Shown in pieces: positions 13,043 through 24,354 of a stretch of 64,000 nucleotides of DNA. A program made the translations under genes and the position numbers. The notes under the pieces are model-generated. The model saw nothing but the letters and a program-made list of their open reading frames with translations, did no database searches and was not told the origin of the DNA. How positions within the stretch are numbered: the stretch's first letter is position 1; every line of letters begins with the position of its first letter. The stretch covers positions 47,265,681-47,329,680 of the forward strand of contig CM060307.1 of NCBI GenBank assembly GCA_030674185.1, read 5' to 3'. This DNA comes from Monoplex corrugatus (lineage: Eukaryota; Mollusca; Gastropoda; Littorinimorpha; Ranellidae).

Positions 13043-14606
13043 CTGAAAGATACAAAATATTCTTTTGGTATGGTATCTTGTTTGCAAGAGCTGCCCATAG
13101 CTTTTTATAAGGCTTCACAGATATTTGCAAAGTTTGTAAAGAATTATGATAACCAGAATCAGTAAGGTGTATCTGTGGAATCAGGACCGGTAATCATAGG
13201 CTTGAACAGTGTCAGTTCCTGGCTCATAACAAATGACTGGAAACCGCCTCTATTGAATACCTCAGTAGTAAATATGTTAGTGTCGATAATAATTCATAGT
13301 AGAAAATTTTATTTTTCTGATAAAACAGCAGCTATCTCCACAATCAGATTCAATTTATGAGACAAAACCTTGGTGTCCGCTTTTACACTCATCTGGAAAT
13401 CAATAAATAAGAATTGTTGTAAAAGTCACAGCAACTGATTCTGATAGTCATGATATTGTTAAGGTGGTCAAGTTGTCTGAGCAATGGTTAAAGTTATTCC
13501 AGTTGAGTTTATGTGAATAAAAACATATTGCTAATAAAGTGCCCATTTTCCGTAATTATATACGTTTCTGAGACATGTTTCTCTTGATGCATTTGTTTTC
13601 AGTACCTAAACATATGTATACAGTCAATCATACAGACCTACATTACCAGCCACAATCATCCCTGATGAACTTTATATCAGCACAGTTCCAAGCATTACAA
13701 CACAATAATAAAACAAAGTCAACACGGAGATTCTTTATTAAGTTCAAACTGCCGACTGGATCTTGCTTCTTAGTTTACAACTTTTATTAAAAGATGGTAA
13801 ACCTTCCCCACACAGCTGGGAGGAGGACGTCTAAGAGAAGGAAGGACAAGAGAGGGTTGGAGAGTGGGAGGGGAAGAGAAAGAGACAGAGAGAGACTTCA
13901 GACTTCTAACTTCAGATGGTTTGGTGTACTTCCGCGACTGGCCCATACAGCCTAATAACCACATACAAAACACAGTAACAACACGACAATATATCAATGA
14001 ACATAACGAACATACAAACAGACAAGAACATTTAACATGTTTTGGACTTTTTTACATTTGCAAAATTATGTAATTCTGTCAAAAGAGTGTCACCATTAAT
14101 CACTGCATATTGAATAAGTACAATAATGCACGGCCGAGTTGAAATTTCAGTTTTAATGGCAAATGATTTGACTAAATTATTTCTGTGCATTATTCTTTTA
14201 TTAAAAGCATTGTGGATATTGGCCTACTACACTATATTAATGTATTACTTTTCACTTAAATATTTGAAGCACATACATTTTGCAGAGACAGCTGCAATTT
14301 TTACAATAAATCTTGAACACAAATCGAAATAGAGTGGGAATTTAAACAGGAAATGTCCATTTTCTACTTTATCTAGGAATTGACAAAAGTTTTTATTGGG
14401 AACACAGCTGCTATACCAATGTTGATAGCTATTTATTGGCAGTACATCAATCTTGATTGTATTAGTGCTACTGTTACACAATAGACATAAACATCAAGTA
14501 TTTCTCTGCATCTAACACAGCCTTAAAAGATCCGTAGATTTCAAATTGTTTGCTATCTCTGATACTAATAGATGCAAACCAATCCAATGAATACATATCA
14601 ATTCTT
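13043..14606. other. Intron-like sequence without a gene
   Basis: AT-rich. Open frames of 60-75 codons occur on both strands, but none has a family signature or paired splice sites. A GA-rich patch lies near 13830-13900. Confidence 0.5.
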
Positions 14607-14717
14607 GAAGACAAACATTTCTCTTACATCTGAAATAGTTTTAAAAGATCAGAAGGTTTCAGAAGACAAACATTTCTCTTACATCTGAAATAGTTTTAAA
14701 AGATCAGAAGGTTTCAG
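14607..14717. repeat. Two-copy 55-bp tandem duplication
   Basis: Two nearly identical copies (14607-14661 and 14662-14717), each holding GAAGACAAACATTTCTCTTA and TTTTAAAAGATCAGAAGG. The near identity implies a recent local duplication. Confidence 0.8.
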
Positions 14718-14734
14718 ACTATTTCCTGTCTCTG

Positions 14735-15062
14735 ACAGCTCTGAACAAATCCTGGAGAGAACATCCAACTAACAAAGAGTTATATGGTAAGATCCCATCA
14801 ATCAGTAAATCAATACGTCAACAAAGACTGTGCTTCGTGGGAACTGCTGGCGTAGCAAACAAGACCTGATCGGGAATGTTCTACTATGGAGACCGAGCCA
14901 CGGCAAACAAAGACCAGGACGGCCAAAGACCTTCATCGACCAACTGATGGATGATACGGGCTGTCAGTATGATGAACTACCTACTGCAGTGTCTGACAGA
15001 GAAGGACGGAAGAAACGTGTCATGGATAGCCAAGCAAGCTCGACATGATGATGATGATGATC
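14735..15062 (+). mobile_element. Non-LTR retrotransposon 3' fragment (RT C-terminal tail)
   Basis: In one frame the start reads LNKSWREHPTNKELYG, then IPSISKSIRQQRLCF. A one-base loss near 14840 moves the frame, which continues SKQDLIGNVLLWRPSHGK, RPGRPKTFIDQL, then DDTGC and a VSDREGRKKRVM segment, and stops. The order W-x-x-H-P, L-Y-G, R-x-R-F-x-G-x-C-W, L-L-W, G-R-P, D-T-G and D-R-x-x-W is typical of the region after the reverse transcriptase core in many animal LINEs. The element is 5'-truncated and ends in a short (ATG)n run at 15047-15061, like the tandem tails of some non-LTR families. It is a dead insertion on the strand opposite to the exon array. Confidence 0.8.
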
Positions 15063-15158
15063 CCATCTCAAACAGATGCAAACCTATCCTGTAAGTTGGC
15101 CTACATATCAATTAATTTCTAAGCATATTCAAAACTTGCTTTTTCATTACCCATTCCT

Positions 15159-15352
15159 CTAACCCTTTGACTCCTGCACCCTGTCCACCAGCATACTGTA
15201 TTGTCAACCACGCTAGCAAAGCAAAAACTTAACCCTTTGGCTATGTCATCCTATCCACCAGCTTCCTGCAGGAAGCTGGAGGATAGGGTGATGCAGTTAA
15301 AGGGTTAAGTTTTTGCAGTTGCTAGATAGGGTGCAGGAGTCAAAGGGTTAAA
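15159..15352. mobile_element. TTAA-ended fold-back element (MITE-like)
   Basis: The left end CTAACCCTTTGACTCCTGCA and the right end, the inverse of TTAACCCTTTGACTCCTGCA, are near-perfect inverted repeats. A second palindrome sits inside: CCTATCCACCAGCTTCCTGC and its mirror (about 15250-15288). There is no coding capacity. TTAA-flanked CCCTTTG ends are reminiscent of piggyBac-type non-autonomous elements, but that assignment is an inference. Relatives lie at 1-20, 7494-7590, 37054-37223 and 37487-37678. Confidence 0.7.
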
Positions 15353-15716
15353 AGGCCAAACAATGTAAAAGCCAATACTGCTGAGTTTTCATGTGTTGCC
15401 CAGCAATAAATTTTTTATCCATGTTTTCTGAAGCATTGTGAATGCTTGATGAGATAATCTATAAGTATAAGGAACCAGAAACACACAAAAATAGAATCAG
15501 AATATGTCTTTAATATAAGACAGTTGCAAAGTTTCGTCAACAGGCCTTTCTGAAGTGTATACAAAAAACAACAAAGAATAAATACACAACTCCTGTTTTT
15601 CCCATGAAGTTTTGCTTCTTAGCTGTCTTTCGTGCATGCTTGACAAAGGCCAGTTGGCTCAACATTTGTGCCTGTCCTGTTTTCTTAAATATGCATCTTG
15701 ATTCAATCATTATTGT

Positions 15717-16290
15717 TTAAGGCTTAGCCGACTGCCCAGAGCTGCATTTGGGCTATAACAAGGGGGGGAGACAGGAAAGGAAAATTAGGTACACATATCA
15801 GTGCAATTGCCGAGATAGTCTCAAGATACGCCCCTGGCACTGACCGCTCCAATTTGTCACCAGGGGTTTTAAAAAAACAAATCTGAATACAAATATATAA
15901 ATATAACTAAGTAGGCCTACTCTAAAACATATATAAAAGACTGACAAACGTTACCTAAAATTAGCTTCTACACACCACATTTCTTCAGCGTCAAAAATCA
16001 GTTCATACATGTGACCAATTATCAACTTGAAAAAAAAATATGGAAGGCTTTGTGGGAAAACACAGGTGAATGGGTCAGCAAGGCAGAAAATGATAGGAAG
16101 AGACCATAGAAAGCAAAGGAGCAAGGGCAGACACAGAGAGACAGAAAAGAGGGAATTTCTAGCAAAGAATATCCAGAAGTTGGGGATATTATTTATACTG
16201 AAAGAGTCCCTGGTGAAGTTCCGATTCTGTTCTGTATTTTCCGGTTCCCATTTGTTAGACTGCTGGCAGTCACTTTGATTTAGATTAGGT
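15717..16290 (-). repeat. SINE-like dispersed repeat, copy 1
   Basis: Shares an ordered set of blocks with 51835-52335. On the plus strand these are a GCTTAGCC...GGGCTAT segment, CACATATCAGTGCA, GCCCCTGGC, CACCAGG, AGCAAGGCAGAAA, GATAGGA, ACAGAAAAGAGG, AATTTCTAGCA and TTGGGGATATT. Read on the minus strand it ends in a GGGCTATAGC-like tail, as SINE 3' domains often do. No coding frame is supported. An rRNA- or tRNA-derived head was not identified. Confidence 0.6.
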
Positions 16291-16389
16291 GATCTGCTGT
16301 CACACTGTTGTAATAAACGGAACCAGCGTTTCGTATTTCTTAAGTATCTGTTGATATACAAAGGGTATCTCTATCAAGTTTTCCATATG

Positions 16390-16682
16390 TTATCTCCCAT
16401 GTTGTATAGAACTTCTCAAATCTAACACAGTTTCCGCTACCCATTCAGCTAGCATAGTAAGCAGATACAAAGTACAAAAACAGTAAGCTCAGAACATCAT
16501 CCATGTTCTGAGCTTACTGTTTTTGTACTTTGTATCTGCTTACTATGCTAGCTGAATGGGTAGCGGAAACTGTGTTGTTCTGAGCTTACTGTTTTTGTAC
16601 TTTGTATCTGCTTACTATGCTAGCTGAATGGGTAGCGGAAACTGTGTTAGATTTGAGAAGTTCTATACAACATGGGAGATAA
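16390..16682. repeat. Fold-back hairpin with duplicated right arm
   Basis: A left arm of about 107 bp (16390-16496) begins TTATCTCCCATG and ends TAAGCTCAGAAC. A near-perfect inverted partial copy (16502-16576) follows after only a few bases, and a second inverted copy (16577-16682) completes the full arm and ends GGGAGATAA. The arms appear identical where they overlap. There is no coding capacity. It could be a recent template-switch product, a fold-back transposon or an assembly artefact at a palindrome. Confidence 0.85.
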
Positions 16683-17004
16683 TTCTCAAGAGTTATGTCC
16701 TTTGATTGTATTATAAAAATTCTCCCTGCTTCCCTCTTATTTCTTTGGTATTTTCCATATGTTAGCTTATTTGGGGTGCAAACTGGTACATTATGCTAAT
16801 AAAAAGAACTTATGTTTCATGCATATTATGTATCTGTTGATTATAGTAGTAAGACACTCTGGGAGAGCCAGACAGCAGAAGGTCCTCAGCGGAGAAACCC
16901 CCATCAAGCAAGTGTTTCGGTCCTAAACTCCAGATGCTCTAAAGGGGATAGGCTGCATCCAGGTCAAGACTCCTGGGTGTCCCTCTGCTGTTGCCTTTTT
17001 TTTT

Positions 17005-17075
17005 TTTTTAATAGAAATTTGTACTCCGGGAATCGAACCCGAGCATCCTAGGTGGTCAGGTTTCTCAAGACGAAG
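17005..17075 (-). other. tRNA-like T-arm fragment
   Basis: On the minus strand GCTCGGGTTCGATTCCCGG resembles a tRNA T-arm / B-box (GGTTCGATTCC) and is followed by GAGTACA and an A-rich run. No convincing A box, anticodon stem or acceptor partner is visible upstream. It is probably a tRNA-derived SINE scrap or tRNA pseudogene. Confidence 0.35.
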
Positions 17076-17167
17076 TCACCCTTGTGACGGATGTCTTAAT
17101 CACAATGTATAATGTGTATCTACAAACTGTTCGCCGAATTCTTCCAGGTCTGTTATTTATATATATA

Positions 17168-17195
17168 AGCTACGCACAAAAAGTTAAGGATCACT
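17168..17195. repeat. Left terminal inverted repeat of the Tc1 element
   Basis: Begins AGCTACGCACAAAAAGTTAA and ends GGATCACT. It is the exact inverse of 18772-18799. Confidence 0.93.
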
Positions 17196-17529
17196 ATGAG
17201 AAAACAAGTGCGTAATAAACTCAGTTCGCTACTGTTATTTATTTCTCAGTCCAGCCGAATTGTTATGAATTCTTGTTCAGCTGTAAGTGGGCGATGTTGT
17301 GTTAGTGCGAAAATTGCACAGGATTCTCTACTACTGAGCTTGGCCGCAAACGGAAAAGCGGAAACTTGCGAAAAAGGACCTTGTTTTGGACCGTTCTGCC
17401 TGAACACATTGCACAAGCCAGATGGAAAAACCATTATGCACGTGCAAGCACTGCTGTTTATGTGTGAGATGCTGTCTCTTGCTTGGCTTTATAAGAAGAC
17501 ATTCCACCAGTAGTAGGCCTGATCTGACA

Positions 17530-18521
17530 ATGCCTCCACGACGAAAATTGAGCGAGTTTGAGAGGGGACGAGCTGTTGCATGGTTCCAAGATGGTGTTCC
17601 CAAGTGAGAAGTTGCCAGGCGACTTCAGGTGTCCATCTCGGTCATTGTCAGACTGATTCAACGCTTCACAGCCACTGGGAGGGTCCATGAAAGACGCAGA
17701 TCTGGTCGACCGAAGAAGACAAACCCACGTGAAGATCGTCTCATTGAACGACAAGCCCTGCAGATAAGAACAGCCTCTTCCAGCATCATTCGAAGGCAGC
17801 TGAGGGTGGCTACTAACATCAACATCAGCCAGCAGACCATACGGAACCGCCTTCATGAATTTAACCTCCGTTCTCGTCGCCCAGCTGTACGGACACGCTT
17901 AACTCCAGCCCATAGGGCAGCACGCCGCGCCTTCTGCAGACGTCACGTGAGGTGGACACGTCAGCAATGGTCCAAGGTCCTGTTCAGTGATGAATCACGC
18001 TTCACCATGAACCACAACGACGGCCGACTGAGGGTCTGGAGGCGCCCAGGGCAACGCTTTATTGACACCACTGTCCAAGAAAAGGTGGCCTTTGGTGGAG
18101 GTTCTGTAATGGTCTGGGAGGCCTTCAGCCTTCACCACAGAACACCCTTGTATCATGTACAGGGTAACCTGACTGGCCTCCGATACCGGGATGAGATCCT
18201 TCGACCGCTGGCTGTGCCTACACTGCAGCAGATGGGACCGATGGCTGTCTACCAGGATGACAACGCTCGCCCCCACAGGGCAAGGGTGGTCAACGACTTC
18301 CTGCAGCAGTCTGGAGTCAACAGAATGGAGTGGCCAGCATGCAGTCCCGATCTCAACCCGATTGAGAACCTCTGGGATGAGCTGGATCGCAAAGTGAGGA
18401 GCAACCACCCCCTCCCAGGGATGCCCAACACCTCTACCAGATGCTGCAGGCTGAGTGGCAGGCGCTTCCACAGAGGATCTTCACCAACCTGGTCAACTCG
18501 ATGAGTTCTCGCTGCGTCTAG
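17530..18521 (+). pseudogene. Tc1-family transposase (DD34E), broken
   Basis: The protein would cut and join element ends at TA sites. It starts at ATG 17530 (MPPRRKLSEFERGRAVAWF, a helix-turn-helix of the Tc1 paired-like domain). An in-frame TGA sits at 17605-17607, and the same frame then continues EVARRLQVSISVIVRLIQRF. A GRPKK linker lies between two DNA-binding halves, as in Tc1. Catalytic residues are present: D in DESRF (17989), the second D of QDDNARPH (18259) and E in NPIENLW (18364). The 34-residue spacing between the last two is the DD34E signature. Near 18415-18425 the frame shifts by one base; the expected C-terminal sequence (QHLYQMLQAEWQALPQRI) continues in another frame to TAG at 18519-18521. 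Two independent lesions indicate a pseudogene. Confidence 0.92.
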
Positions 18522-18771
18522 TGCCAGAACAGCCATGGCGGTTACACGCATTACTGAACTTTTGGGAGCATCAGAATGCCCTGTCTTGTGATTTCAATGA
18601 CTTTGGGAAATCAAATTTCGATACGTACCCACTTTGATCAAATGTACACACCAAACGATTGCTCGAAATTGAAGGCAATTGTGTATCGTTATCGCTAAAG
18701 CATGGAATTAAATGTTTGCCAAACTTCAACGCATTGGCTTTCTTATTTTGAAAGTTATGAATTTTTGTGCA

Positions 18772-18799
18772 AGTGATCCTTAACTTTTTGTGCGTAGCT
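18772..18799. repeat. Right terminal inverted repeat of the Tc1 element
   Basis: AGTGATCC then TTAACTTTTTGTGCGTAGCT, inverse of the left end. The TA that follows (18800-18801) is the target-site copy. Confidence 0.93.
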
Positions 18800-19120
18800 T
18801 ATATGACACCTCATATATAATCTGATAAATAAAACTTTTAGACTCAGTAACTTTAAAAGCAGACACAAATCATTTCAGCCAACACGCACACAAAATGCAA
18901 ACTGGACGCCAACACACTTCACAATCTTAATTATGATTTATTCAGGATATAAATTTTTATTTGACATACGGTGTAATCAGAATTTGTACTAACTTCTGAA
19001 TGTAAACCCCAAGCAGTGGCGCTAACAGAGCACTGCAAAGGATGTGAGAGCTCCTAGGTTTGGGATTTTCTCCCTCTTCAGATTATACCATCAGATATGA
19101 TCTGAATCAAATGCTAGTGT

Positions 19121-19227
<107 letters not shown>

Positions 19228-19355
19228 TGAAATGTTAAAACCAAGCCAGATTACCAGTATGCATGTAAAAGAACTTGCAACAATTTTTACAAATTGGACC
19301 TGACAACATTGAGTAGAAAAACACATTTAACAGATAAAAGAAAATAATTCATTCT

Positions 19356-19386
<31 letters not shown>

Positions 19387-19394
19387 ACACACAA
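19356..19394. repeat. (CA)n microsatellite
   Basis: About 19 CA units with one interruption. Confidence 0.95.
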
Positions 19395-19868
19395 GACGAT
19401 GGCTATGTGCTTTTTCCAGGACAGCGCCTGAATATCATAAAGAATGGTTTCACGATGTATAGCAACACTTAGTTAAAAGCTCCTCAATCAAAATTTGATG
19501 TCACATGCCCACATATAAAGTCGGTATTGCCTAAAAACAGCACAGTTAATATTTAAAGACTGTTGTTACTCTTGATCAGTCACTGCTTTCATGTTGTTTT
19601 TGTTCAATGGCTTTAGCTGATTTACAACAAACACAAAATGCAGATTTTGTTTGTTTGTCTGTTTTTGTTTTGTTTTTGTTGTCTTGTGGTAGGAATCATA
19701 TGTAACAATCCGCCAAGACCCTATCAATATGCAAGATCCTATCAATGCCAATGAGACTACATTTGCTCAAGATGGTGTCAATGTTCTCTTACAAATCCAT
19801 ATGCAGCTTACTGCCTAGATTTAGAAATAAAGAGCACACATGTTAGTTAGAAACGCTCTCTCTCTCAT

Positions 19869-19923
19869 ACACACACATATGTATGTATGTGTGTGTGTGT
19901 ATGTATGTATGTATGTATGTATG

Positions 19924-19955
<32 letters not shown>

Positions 19956-19979
19956 TGTATGTATGTATGTATGTATGTA

Positions 19980-20014
<35 letters not shown>
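19869..20014. repeat. (GTAT)n tetranucleotide microsatellite
   Basis: CA, then GT, then a long GTAT run with short ATAT interruptions near 19980. Confidence 0.96.
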
Positions 20015-20649
20015 TCAGTAAAAAGTAAAAATGTCCTAATAACTTAAAAAACAACAGTGGCAGTGCTTTGAAACTTCACACACACTTGGTACAATTACTC
20101 CCAGTCTAATTACCAAAACATGTGCACCCGTGACGTCATTTGTACGAGACGTCACATTGGGTAAAGTCTTCCCTGCGTCAAGACCAAGTTTAACCTTAAA
20201 GAACAGCAGGCTTACGTCAAAATCACATTCTGTAAAGTAGTTCTGACACAGATCTAATAAAAACACTACAAAAATGTTGAAGCTAAGAGCCAAAATTAAA
20301 GTGACAATCACCAGAGTAGCACACTCTTGCCAATCAAATTCAGAAAAAAAGCAAGGACATTTAAAGATTCTGATGATAGGGGGTCTATAAGAGTGTATTG
20401 ATGACACATCGCCTTCCAATGGGACAAATATTTAAATTGCTACTGGACGTTTCTGATGAAGACACTAAGACCTGGAATCCCACAGAAACATAAAAACTGT
20501 TAATTAAATGATTCACCACGGATATCAATTATCATACACTCGTATCATACAACACAACACATCTGATCACAAAGCAGACAAGGTAACGTCACTTGTATAA
20601 GTTGTAATGTCATATCAACAAGATTCTCAGCCATACCCGATCTACTCTT

Positions 20650-20850
20650 CAGATATGATTCCCCCAGATACTGATCTACTCCCCAAGTTGAAAGAACCCC
20701 TTTGTGGCGTACCTTTCTATGACTCGTAAATGAAAGTGACCCAGAGGATACAGCATATCAACTCTCTCTGGCTGCCTAGCAACAGACATGTCAGACCTTC
20801 CCAACCAACTAGAATGGGATCATTAGGGAAAAGGGATGTTCCACTGAAAA
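20650..20850. repeat. Dispersed repeat, copy 1
   Basis: Shares ordered blocks with 33060-33260: CCCAAAGTTGA-like, AGAACCCCTTTGTG-like, CTAGCAACAGACA, CAGACCTTCCCAAC and GGGAAAAGG. Divergence is substantial, so it is an old family. No coding capacity was seen. Confidence 0.5.
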
Positions 20851-20921
20851 AATATAGAATGGTACTCAGTTTTTCCCCCCTGTATTTTCTAGACATATTC
20901 CCACCTTATATAGGATAACCG

Positions 20922-20972
20922 AGAGGGAGAGAGACAGAGAGGGGAGGGGAAGAGAGAGAGAGAGAGAAAGAG
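20922..20972. repeat. GA-rich simple repeat
   Basis: Purine-rich GAGAGAGA run following unique sequence. Confidence 0.9.
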
Positions 20973-21046
20973 ATTGTTTTCTTTTGCTTTTGTTTGTGTG
21001 TGTGAGTTTGTTTGTTTTTGCTTTAGATTAACCCTTTGAGAGTGTT

Positions 21047-21075
21047 TAGGTGTGTGTGTATGTGGTGTGTGTGTG

Positions 21076-21144
<69 letters not shown>

Positions 21145-21190
21145 GTGTGTGTGCGCGCGCGTGCGTGCATGTGTGTGCATGTGTGTGTAC
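21047..21190. repeat. (GT)n microsatellite with GC-containing variants
   Basis: A long GT run ending in a GCGCGCGTGCGTGCATG segment, an alternating purine-pyrimidine tract capable in principle of Z-DNA. Confidence 0.95.
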
Positions 21191-21546
21191 ATACATGACG
21201 CAAAATAGCAAAGGCTGAAGGGCAATTTTTTTCAATTCTGAGATTTTAGTTTATTTCAAAATTTCAGAGTTTTCAAATTAACATGTGAAAACAGTTATTT
21301 GTTATAATTTGGGGGGAGGGGTATGTTGTGAAAAAAAATGAAGGAAATATTTTTTTTAAATGAACAGCTCTGTTTTAACTGCTGTTGGTGGTGCTTTTTT
21401 GCAATAACATGAGAAACTGAACATTAGACTTAAAAGACTTGAAACACAGAAAATCTCAGTTGTCATTTGACCCTTCCTATTTTTTGATTAGCTATGACTG
21501 GCTAGCAGCCAGTATAATCAGGTTTTCCCAAGCTGCATCTCGCACA

Positions 21547-21547
21547 T

Positions 21548-21621
<74 letters not shown>
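21547..21621. repeat. (CA)n microsatellite
   Basis: About 37 uninterrupted CA units. Confidence 0.96.
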
Positions 21622-21623
<2 letters not shown>

Positions 21624-22067
21624 CCAATGATTTCATGTTACAAATTCATTACCATCTGCAGTAGTATCATTGTTGCCATTTGCTAGCTTTCCATGAGCAG
21701 ACCAAATGCTAAAAAGTGACAATACAGCTACTGCCTGACTTAGTATTGAAAACTGCTGGGTGGGCTGTTAGGTACAGTGATTATGATATAACCAAATGAC
21801 AGAACTTACTTGTGGGCTGTTTTATATTGTAACTGTAATCTACACACATTACATCTGTTCCTACACAGGAGGCAGACACTTGTTTCTTGGTTCCAATTCA
21901 GTTGTTCCAAGTAAAGAACCCTTTTCATTCTCCTTACTTTACTTATATTTTCTTTCCTTAATAACTCTGAATGATGCCATTATCTCAAGGACAGTCAATA
22001 CTTTTCTTAACAATGTTCCAAGCTTGTTCTGTTCCTTCAAAGGTAACTTCTTTCCCCATGAAGATTT

Positions 22068-22246
22068 TTACTGAAAGTTCCAATTCTGCCTGTCCTTGGC
22101 TGCTTTCTTTCTGGCATACATTTCTTTCATTCTGTGTCGGCAGATCTGTTTCCACTGCTCGTATTTCACTGGATCAGCTCTCTTTGTTTTCAGATAGTAC
22201 AGTCTCTGATACTCTTTCTTCCTCTGCTGCCTGGACATGGCAAGGT
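22068..22246 (-). CDS. Alternative terminal exon 3, KRADPVKY variant
   Basis: The acceptor TATTTTGCAG is followed by AC (phase 1), 58 codons and a stop. The lead MSRQQRKKEYQRLYYLK runs into KRADPVKYEQWK, which has one more residue between the basic stretch and DP than most siblings. The tail RHRMKEMYARKKAAKDRQ is highly basic. Exon 4 ends only 317 bp upstream, leaving no plausible room for an independent promoter and 5' exon. This favours use as one of several alternative acceptors of a shared transcript. No canonical AATAAA was noticed immediately downstream. Confidence 0.8.
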
Positions 22247-22563
22247 CTGCAAAATACAGAACCAAAGTCTGAGGACAGCAGGACTGGCTCTTTACATTTA
22301 CTCTTACAAAATGCTACCTCACAAAGACTTTCTTTTTATGAGAACTAGTGTAACTTATCTCATAAAAGTTTGCAGAGAAAACATGAAAAACTGACACAAT
22401 CTACAATTTGGTCACTACCAGTATCTTCACAAAGTCACACTTGTAAGCTTGACTTTCAAAAGTCATTGCTTGCAAGGGACATAACCTTCATTTTTCCTGG
22501 AGGTAAATGTTGGTTCCCACCCCCCACCCCCATTTCACAGCGTTTTTCTTCCAATCGAATCTG

Positions 22564-22778
22564 CTATTCCCCTTGGTACTGCATATGGGACTGGAAAGAG
22601 ATCATTTGGTCATTTCCTGATGCACGAAGCTTCCTCTTGGCATGGAATCTCTTCTGTGCCATTTTCATGGCCTCTTTGCGCCGTGCATATAGCTCTGGGT
22701 TGGATTTGAGCTTTAGGTAGTGTAGTCTGTTGCGGATTTTCCGTTGTTGTCGTTGCCATTCCATTTTAGCCAGTGAGT
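22564..22778 (-). CDS. Alternative terminal exon 4, SNPELYARRK variant
   Basis: The acceptor TTCTGTCTTGCAG is followed by AC (phase 1), 70 codons and TAG. The lead SLAKMEWQRQQRKIRNR resembles exons 3 and 7 (D-L-A-M, D-L-I-K-M). The core HYLKLKSNPELYARRK has N where most have D. A long tail (MAQKRFHAKRKLRASGND, then a polar end) extends about 20 residues past the conserved part. The pair with exon 3 looks like a local duplicate, though clearly diverged. Confidence 0.82.
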
Positions 22779-23774
22779 CTGCAAGACAGAAACATCACTG
22801 GTTTCAGCTTTGATAGCAAAGGTTCAATGGAAGCTTTCCCTGCTGGCAACAACAACTGCACAACACAGCCAATTACAAAAATCTTTGGGATAAATCATGA
22901 GTCAAGGGGAAAAAACTGTAAAAACACAGCACAATCAGATACAAGACCTCCATTTCCAGGCACTGATCAAAAGTCTTCAAAGTACATCAAGGACCAGAAG
23001 AAAACACCCTTTTTCTGTTCAAAACTGAAGTCCTCATTGACCACACTGCTCGACTTTATTTACCATTTCATGCAATATTAGTGCGGCTGTGATGACTGTG
23101 TGATAACGCAACATCATTTGGCGTAACTGGATACAGGACGGTTGCAGTCTGGATGACTCATGCAATGTGTTTAAAGCCACAACATCCCATTCAAGGCACC
23201 GAGGAAAGGAAGGCTTCTCTCACTCATACACACACGACTATACACACACTATGAACTAACGATCAAGCAGCATCCTTGCAAACTTTTAAGCTCATTGGCG
23301 AGTTTCAACTATCTTACACCCCTATCCTATGCCACTGTCTTAAACTAGTTACGGAGCAATAAATTTTAGCTGTATGCCCACTTCCACACAAGGGATGAAA
23401 AGAAGAACTTGAAACAAACAAACAAAAAACTCTCTGCCAGTTAATCAATTTTCCACATAACTGGACTGGATTAATACTGTCCAAATGGTCTGCTTCAGCT
23501 GTGTTCTGGAGAAAGTGAATGTTACAATTATTTTTTTCATCCTACTTCAGGTAGTGTGGAAGCTAGTCTAATGGATCACTGTGAGTGTCAAGGTGTGTAA
23601 AAATGAGCAAATATATACATGTACATGGATCAATCACAACTGAAGCTTTGGCACGGAAACATCCAAGTTTAGTTACCCTAAATGAATGCTCAAGCTTAAA
23701 TGAGAACAAGTTTGAAAATGCACGGTCTATTTTCACACACCCCAAAATACGGAAAGGTTTGGATGACGCAAGCC

Positions 23775-23882
23775 GCAGAGAGACAGAGAGAGAGAGAGAT
23801 GGAGAAAGAGACAGAGACTGGCGAGAGAATGAGAGACGGGGAGAGAGAGAAATGGAAGAAAGACAGGAGAAAAAGAGAGATA
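23775..23882. repeat. GA-rich simple sequence
   Basis: A purine-rich run of GAGA and GGAGAGAGA blocks on the plus strand. Frames through it yield only low-complexity R/E peptides. Confidence 0.88.
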
Positions 23883-24156
23883 ACAAAAACACAAACAAGA
23901 ACAAGAACAAAACAAATTTTATTTATGAGGGAAAGAAATAAAGAAAATACATATTCTTTTTTACATCCTGCCCTCCCCCAAAGAGGGTCAACATTACAAT
24001 ACACAAACTATACATCAGATGGACATTCCAAGTAGGCAAACATTAAACATATGGTCAAAGAAATTGAATTGAAATTTTTCTACAAAGTAGTTAAGCTTTA
24101 TAAAATGTTTTAGTAATTGACTTGATTGCTTGGAAAAGAACTAATTTGTGTAGGAG

Positions 24157-24265
24157 ATGAGAGGTTGAGAACATTACCTAAAGCGTAGATGCACAGTCTA
24201 TCAACGTTTATGGAGACTAATGAGAGGTTGAGAACATTACCTAAAGCGTAGATGCACAGTCTATT
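24157..24265. repeat. Two-copy direct repeat
   Basis: The segment TGAGAGGTTGAGAACATTAC followed by CTAAAGCGTAGATGCACAG occurs twice, spaced by TCAACG-containing sequence. Confidence 0.85.
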
Positions 24266-24354
24266 AATGGCTAGACATGTGTGCGGGAGAATTGTTTTCT
24301 TGACTCTAGGTTAAAAAAAAATTCTTTTTTTTTTTAGTTGGGGTAACTGAAAGT

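Larger units (their letters stand above)
17168..18799 (+). mobile_element. Tc1-type DNA transposon, complete ends, defective gene
   Basis: A 1632-bp element bounded by TA dinucleotides (17166-17167 and 18800-18801), the target duplication of the Tc1/mariner superfamily. Its 28-bp terminal inverted repeats match perfectly. The interior holds one transposase gene on the plus strand with a premature stop and a late frameshift, so this copy should be non-autonomous. Intact ends mean it could still be moved in trans. It lies in the long intron between exons 2 and 3, on the strand opposite to the array. Confidence 0.93.

Noticed and set aside
17196..17529. Open frames in the 5' part of the Tc1 element as extra genes
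   Set aside because: They lie in the element's untranslated region; only the transposase frame carries family motifs.
20036..20419. A minus-strand 127-codon frame with a hydrophobic segment
   Set aside because: No initiation or splice context, no relative in the window, and hydrophobic runs are common in AT-rich non-coding DNA.
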